A DNA stretch of 9,540 nt from Candidatus Aenigmatarchaeota archaeon. GTDB lineage: Archaea; Aenigmatarchaeota; Aenigmatarchaeia; QMZP01. This document shows, piece by piece, positions 6,355 through 9,540 of this stretch; the first letter of the stretch is position 1, and every line of letters starts with the position of its first letter. Both the position numbers and the translations under genes were made by a program. The notes beneath the pieces are model-generated. The model did not search any database. It worked only from the letters and a program-made list of their open reading frames with translations, and was not told where the DNA came from. Location of the stretch: contig QMZP01000020.1 of NCBI GenBank assembly GCA_003663225.1, forward strand, positions 1 to 9,540, in the 5' to 3' direction.

Positions 6355-7704
6355 TCAGGCAAAGAGCTCCTCGCACAGCCTCTTCACGGTCCTGTCGAGC
6401 TCACCGCCTTCCACGTAGAAGTTTATGGTTGGGCTCGACACCGCTTCGTCGCTCTGGGATCCCATGACAACACTCACACACTCCCTGCCGAGTATGCCTG
6501 ACAGGTACGATAGTGTGCCTGGCCTTCCTTTCATAGCTTCGCCTGTTATGCTTATGCCTCCCACTTCCCTGCCTTCTATCACAGGCGAGTAGCCTGACTC
6601 GGCAAGGCTCGCCGCGAGCTCTTCCTCTATTCCGTTCCTGGTGTGCTCTGATACTGGTATCACCACCGATATGGTGTTCGCGGGCATAGCTGCGTCAAGT
6701 ATGTCTATGTCATGGGCTGACAGCACAGATGACATCATGGCGAGGTATCCCCTGCCCTCGGGCGTGTTCATGGCATCGTCGCTCACGTTTATCATGTAGA
6801 ACCGCCTTGCAGATATGGCAGCAACAGGCTTTTCTTCCGTGGTGGAGGAATCGTGGTGTATCGTAGTGAAGCCGGCATCGTACATATTACGCACCCTTAT
6901 GGGTATTCCTGCCTTCCTCGCAACCGTTATGGCGTGCGGGTGCACAACCTTGGCCCCCCTCCATGTTATCTGCCCCGCCTCGTCGTAGCTGAGCCTGTCT
7001 ATGACCTCGGTCTCGCAGAACTCGGGCTCCACCCTGTACACCCCAGGCACGTCCTTTATTATCTCATATGCCTCGGCGCCCGCTGCCCTGGAAATGAGAG
7101 CGCCTGTCACGTCGGTCGTGTTGCGGCCCATTATCACGTACCTCCCATCACAATCGCCCACGTACCCGCCTATTACAGGTATGATGTCCTGCTTTGACAG
7201 CTGGCGGTCCAGGGTAGCCCGGAGCCTGCGGTCAGTCTCATCCTCTACCACTGCACCCCGTTTGGTAACCGTAACCCCGGCGGTGTATCCGTCAGCGTGG
7301 GATGAACCATGCCCGAGAGCCCTTATGGCATGGGCGAGCAGTATGGATGAATGGTTCTCACCCAGGGAAAGGAAGCAGTCCTTGCCCTCCTTCTCTATGG
7401 CTTCGCGCAGCCTTCCCATCTCCGCCTCTATCTCCAGCTTCGCATTCCTTGCCTCCCTGCCTGAGCCGAACATATCCCTGACCATGCCCGAATACTTGTC
7501 CAGAAGCGAGTCTTTCAGTTCGTCCATTCCCAAGCGTCCTGCCGCGGCGTCTATGAGCATGTCGCTCACGCCTTTGGGGGCAGACACGACCGCTATGGGC
7601 CTGTACCCTTCTTCAATCTGGCATGAGAGGTACTCGGCTGCCTGCATGAACCCCATATAGTCCGGGAAGCTCGACCCGCCGAACTTGTCGCATATCGCTT
7701 TCAT
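6355..7704 (-). CDS. lysC: Aspartokinase with tandem C-terminal ACT region
   Basis: The enzyme phosphorylates L-aspartate to 4-phospho-L-aspartate, the committed step toward threonine, methionine and lysine. It is 449 aa. The amino-acid-kinase domain starts with KFGGSS (7-12), and VVSAPKGVSDML follows at 39-50. SLGENHS (113-119) supplies the conserved acidic residue E116. GRNTTDVTGALIS (193-205) replaces the usual GRGGSD-type loop, keeping R194 and D198. IKDVPGVYRVEP (216-227) is the nucleotide-site segment, and LSYDEAGQITWRGAKVVHPHA (238-258) closes the catalytic domain. Residues from about 300 to 449 fit two ACT domains, typical of feedback-inhibited enzymes; which amino acid binds cannot be told. 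The start ATG at 7704 has GAGGTGAT 3 nt upstream, and this ribosome site overlaps the asd stop codon 4 nt away, pointing to translational coupling. Its pairing with asd strongly supports the assignment despite the altered loop. Confidence 0.9.
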   Translation of the reverse strand: MKAICDKFGGSSFPDYMGFMQAAEYLSCQIEEGYRPIAVVSAPKGVSDMLIDAAAGRLGMDELKDSLLDKYSGMVRDMFGSGREARNAKLEIEAEMGRLREAIEKEGKDCFLSLGENHSSILLAHAIRALGHGSSHADGYTAGVTVTKRGAVVEDETDRRLRATLDRQLSKQDIIPVIGGYVGDCDGRYVIMGRNTTDVTGALISRAAGAEAYEIIKDVPGVYRVEPEFCETEVIDRLSYDEAGQITWRGAKVVHPHAITVARKAGIPIRVRNMYDAGFTTIHHDSSTTEEKPVAAISARRFYMINVSDDAMNTPEGRGYLAMMSSVLSAHDIDILDAAMPANTISVVIPVSEHTRNGIEEELAASLAESGYSPVIEGREVGGISITGEAMKGRPGTLSYLSGILGRECVSVVMGSQSDEAVSSPTINFYVEGGELDRTVKRLCEELFA

Positions 7705-7708
7705 GCAA

Positions 7709-8785
7709 TCACCTCAAGTATCCCTCTGCTTCGAGCAGCTCGGCATTCAGGACAGCTGCTCCGGCAGCCCCCCTGACGGTGTTATGGCTCAGGACGACGA
7801 ACTTGTAATCAAACAGGCCGTCGTCACATGTGTCCTCGCGCAGCCTTCCAACGGAGACTGCCATGCCGGCCGCCCTGCCACTGCCCATGTAGCGGTCCAG
7901 CCTTGGCTGCGGCCTGTCATCATCCCTGAATACAATTACCGGCTGTTCGGGGGCCGTCGGAAGGCCTAGCTCCTGGGGCTTTCCTCTATAGGCTTCCATG
8001 ACGCGCATGGCATCATCCACATCAGCAGGGTCATCGACCCCAAGGAAGACGAACTCCATGTGCCCGTCGATGACAGGCACCCGGCTGCATTGCGCGCTGA
8101 TGCCCATGCTGGCATACCGGAAGCCGTTCTCCCACGAGCCGAGGAGCTTCCTGGACTCTGCTTCCATCTTCTCCTCCTCGCCGGATATGTATGGCACCAG
8201 GTTGTCGTGTATGTCAAGTGACGCGACTCCTGGATAGCCTGCACCTGATATGGCCTGGGACGTCACGACATGAGCCCTCCTTGCCCCGTAAGCGTCGTCC
8301 AGCGGCTTGAGCGCAACCACGAGCCCTATTGTAGAGCAGTTCGGGTTGGTCACCACGAAGCCTTGCCTGCCCCTGTTGCTCTTCTGAGCCTCAAGTGCTT
8401 CCAGGTGCCCCGGATTGACCTCCGGTATGACCAAAGGGACATCATCCTCCATGCGGTGGTTCTTCGCGTTGCTGCAGACGTAATGGCCTGCATCGGCGAA
8501 TTCGTCCTCTATTGGGCCGGCGACACCTGAGTCCAGCGCAGAGAAAACCAGGCTTGACTCAATGTCAGGGCTGCACGGAAGGACTGGCATGTCCCTGACA
8601 TAGTCAGGGATGCCGCCTTCGAGCTTCCATCTTCCCTCCACTGCATCAGCATACCTTCTTCCGGCACTCCTCTCGGATGCTGCCAGCTCTGCCAGCTCGA
8701 ACCACGGATGCCCGTCCAGGGCCTGTATCATCCTCTGGCCCACGGTACCCGTCGCTCCGAGCACGGCGACTTTCCTTCTTCCCAT
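7709..8785 (-). CDS. asd: Aspartate-semialdehyde dehydrogenase (archaeal/fungal type)
   Basis: This enzyme reduces 4-phospho-L-aspartate to L-aspartate 4-semialdehyde with NAD(P)H, the step after aspartokinase. It is 358 aa from ATG 8785. The N-terminal dinucleotide-binding loop is [14 protein letters not shown] (6-19). SNAKNHRM (105-112) and PEVN (121-124) follow. The catalytic cysteine is C150 in [10 protein letters not shown], followed by [11 protein letters not shown] (176-186). The probable catalytic base is H242 in [12 protein letters not shown]. The C-terminal signature is [18 protein letters not shown] (332-349). An in-frame GTG at 8794 would add three residues, but GAGGAG lies 8 nt before the ATG and would overlap that GTG, so the ATG is preferred. 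asd is the first gene of the asd-lysC pair and has a leader of roughly 150 nt with stem-loops. Confidence 0.95.
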   Translation of the reverse strand: MGRRKVAVLGATGTVGQRMIQALDGHPWFELAELAASERSAGRRYADAVEGRWKLEGGIPDYVRDMPVLPCSPDIESSLVFSALDSGVAGPIEDEFADAGHYVCSNAKNHRMEDDVPLVIPEVNPGHLEALEAQKSNRGRQGFVVTNPNCSTIGLVVALKPLDDAYGARRAHVVTSQAISGAGYPGVASLDIHDNLVPYISGEEEKMEAESRKLLGSWENGFRYASMGISAQCSRVPVIDGHMEFVFLGVDDPADVDDAMRVMEAYRGKPQELGLPTAPEQPVIVFRDDDRPQPRLDRYMGSGRAAGMAVSVGRLREDTCDDGLFDYKFVVLSHNTVRGAAGAAVLNAELLEAEGYLR

Positions 8786-8966
8786 ACCAATCACTCCTCA
8801 TTACCATCGCCCGCAAGCCGGAGAGGAAACGCAGTTTCCACAAGCCAAGGTTCGTCACTTCAAAGGAAACAAGAATCAGCTTCGTCCCCGGCAAGACCAA
8901 TGGCTAAGAGAATCACTTCTTCTTAGTCGCTGTCATTGCGCACGAGGACATGTTAGATTATTAATA
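8786..8966 (-). promoter_or_regulatory. asd-lysC promoter and structured leader
   Basis: On the minus strand TATTAATAA at about 8957-8965 is a TATA-like box, predicting a start near 8935 and a leader of about 150 nt. Two stem-loops fall inside it. The first has a 9-bp stem with one bulged T (8904-8912 with 8917-8926) and a 4-nt loop. The second is GGAAAC/GTTTCC (8825-8830 with 8834-8839) with a 3-nt loop, and includes the AAACTGCGTTT dyad also found in the thrS leader. No convincing ORF was found. It resembles no riboswitch class I can name. Confidence 0.45.
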
Positions 8967-8967
8967 C

Positions 8968-8982
8968 CGGAAATTATATAAG
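8968..8982 (+). promoter_or_regulatory. BRE/TATA promoter of tRNA-Gln
   Basis: CCGGAAA directly precedes TTATATAAG (8974-8982), a near-ideal archaeal BRE-TATA pair. The predicted start, about 9004, lies some 20 nt before the mature tRNA 5' end, a normal pre-tRNA leader. It is back to back with the asd promoter. Confidence 0.7.
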
Positions 8983-9023
8983 CTTTACGCAGAAATGAAT
9001 AGATAGGCAAGATAGCAGGCAAT

Positions 9024-9132
9024 AGCCCTGTAGTCTAGAGGTTTGTTGCAGCTTGCCTGCAACCAGCCAGATATTGGTCAAGGATACTCGGCTCTGGACC
9101 GGGTGACCCAGGTTCGAATCCTGGCAGGGCTA
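9024..9132 (+). tRNA. tRNA-Gln(CTG) with a ~36-nt intron in the D-loop
   Basis: The acceptor arms AGCCCTG (9024-9030) and CAGGGCT (9125-9131) pair perfectly, with discriminator A at 9132; CCA is not encoded. The T arm is CCAGG-TTCGAAT-CCTGG. The anticodon arm CTCGG-CTCTGGA-CCGGG (9087-9103) gives anticodon CTG, hence Gln reading CAG. The D stem is GTCT (9033-9036) with GGAT (9082-9085), but 45 nt lie between instead of about 9. Removing 36 nt leaves the D-loop AGAGGTCAA and a standard 73-nt tRNA. Because GGT occurs at both ends of the insert (9040-9042 and 9076-9078), the exact borders can lie anywhere from 9040-9075 to 9043-9078. Inside is a 7-bp hairpin, GTTGCAG/CTGCAAC (9045-9051 with 9057-9063). 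I could not draw a perfect bulge-helix-bulge at the splice sites. Confidence 0.88.
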
Positions 9133-9406
9133 TACGGCAACCACGCATCACTGGATGCTTGGCAGCTTAGATACTTCCTCCACTGCTTTATGTCCAGGTA
9201 CCATTAGAGAAAATATTAATAAGTGCTCCACCAAATTAATGCTATGAGCAACGCCTATTATGCGCAGTTTGCAGCTTGGTTTTATTTTTTTAGCTGCTAG
9301 TGCATAGGCAACTGCTCGCTACTTTTCTGATGGATGACCGGGCTTGACATAGCCCGATTCTTCTGGAACATGACGCGGGCAGGCTTAGGAATATAGAGGT
9401 GAATGG
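9133..9406 (+). promoter_or_regulatory. Non-coding stretch with a promoter-like box and a two-part stem-loop leader
   Basis: No gene of normal size is seen. GAGAAAATATTAATAAG at about 9206-9222 looks like BRE plus TATA, predicting a start near 9244. Downstream lies a two-step stem: GCAGTT (9264-9269) with AACTGC (9310-9315), enclosing GCAGCT (9271-9276) with AGCTGC (9292-9297) and a T-rich loop, with a 12-nt bulge on the 3' side. A separate hairpin CGGGCT/AGCCCG (9339-9344 with 9351-9356) follows. The ribosome site GAGGTGA is at 9396-9402. This could be the leader of the gene at 9407, or a short RNA ending in the T-rich tract. An 18-codon ORF also starts at 9244. Confidence 0.4.
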
Positions 9407-9540
9407 ATGGCAAGATACGTGAGCGGTATGCGGGTCGTGCAGAGCGGCAGCCTTGGCGGGAACGATATTGTGCTGCTCGAGAAGGACCAGCAAAGAGGAG
9501 AGTACTACATGGGTCCGGGGCCGGACGGCAGGTACGCCGT
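9407..9540 (+). CDS. Hypothetical protein, 5' part only
   Basis: The ATG at 9407 is preceded by the strong ribosome site GAGGTGA, 4 nt upstream, and the frame stays open to the window edge (44 complete codons). The visible start reads MARYVSGMRVVQSGSLGGND, then a short hydrophobic patch (IVLLEK) and a Gly/Pro/Tyr-rich stretch (GEYYMGPGPDGRYA). There is no signal peptide or membrane segment, and no family that I recognise. Codon use is GC-rich in third positions like the other genes, which supports a real gene. An overlapping ATG at 9403 is in another frame and is a worse fit to the ribosome site. Confidence 0.65.
   Translation, partial: MARYVSGMRVVQSGSLGGNDIVLLEKDQQRGEYYMGPGPDGRYA

Noticed and set aside
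8677..8907. Plus-strand frame ending in a basic stretch (RKPERKRSFHKPRF) that resembles a ribosomal-protein tail
   Set aside because: Most of it is antisense to asd, the rest lies in the asd leader, and no ribosomal protein family matches.
9112..9132. tRNA-Gln 3' end as an integration attachment site
   Set aside because: No second copy of the tRNA 3' end and no integrase gene in the window.
9148..9318. Minus-strand open frame of 56 codons after tRNA-Gln ending EEVSKLPSIQ
   Set aside because: There is no ATG or ribosome site at a useful place, codon use is AT-ending unlike the neighbours, and it overlaps promoter and stem-loop signals on the other strand. It may be a decayed remnant but is not supportable as a gene.
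9328..9378. Possible C/D box guide RNA (TGATGGA near a CTGA)
   Set aside because: The C box is imperfect and no correctly spaced D, C' and D' boxes could be found.

Overview
The window is archaeal. The evidence is a thymidine-phosphorylase-like AMP phosphorylase, the DNA-bending chromatin protein MC1, a threonyl-tRNA synthetase with the archaeal DTD-like editing domain, an archaeal TadC/FlaJ-type pilus platform protein, an A24 prepilin peptidase with the archaeal C-terminal extension, TATA boxes placed 25-27 nt before leaderless starts, and a tRNA interrupted in its D-loop by an apparent intron. Codon use is rich in AGG, ATA and G/C-ending codons. The lineage cannot be fixed from this window; a DPANN group such as Micrarchaeota, or a euryarchaeon, would fit. 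No mobile element, CRISPR array or rRNA was seen.

Layout, left to right. (1) Positions 1-2024 hold a type IV pilus pair: tadC on the minus strand (cut by the left edge) and an A24 prepilin peptidase on the plus strand, transcribed divergently from a 57-bp gap. (2) Positions 2040-2370 hold MC1 on the minus strand, convergent with the peptidase across a hairpin terminator. (3) Positions 2575-4119 hold AMP phosphorylase on the plus strand, leaderless. (4) Positions 4123-4423 hold a small unrecognised minus-strand gene apparently broken by a frameshift, ending 3 nt from the AMP phosphorylase stop. (5) Positions 4498-8785 are a minus-strand block reading asd, lysC, then thrS: the first two steps from aspartate toward threonine (and lysine/methionine), followed by the enzyme that charges tRNA with threonine. 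asd and lysC are 4 nt apart and probably translationally coupled. (6) Positions 9024-9132 hold tRNA-Gln(CTG) on the plus strand with a roughly 36-nt D-loop insertion. (7) Positions 9133-9406 are non-coding with promoter and stem-loop signals, leading into an unrecognised plus-strand gene that runs off the right edge.

The most unusual signals are non-coding. The thrS leader holds two tandem perfect stem-loops whose stems are related to each other and differ only at paired positions, with both changes compensated. One loop contains an 11-nt dyad (AAACTGCGTTT) that recurs in the asd leader, which suggests a shared threonine-linked control element. The D-loop-interrupted tRNA-Gln is the other main item.
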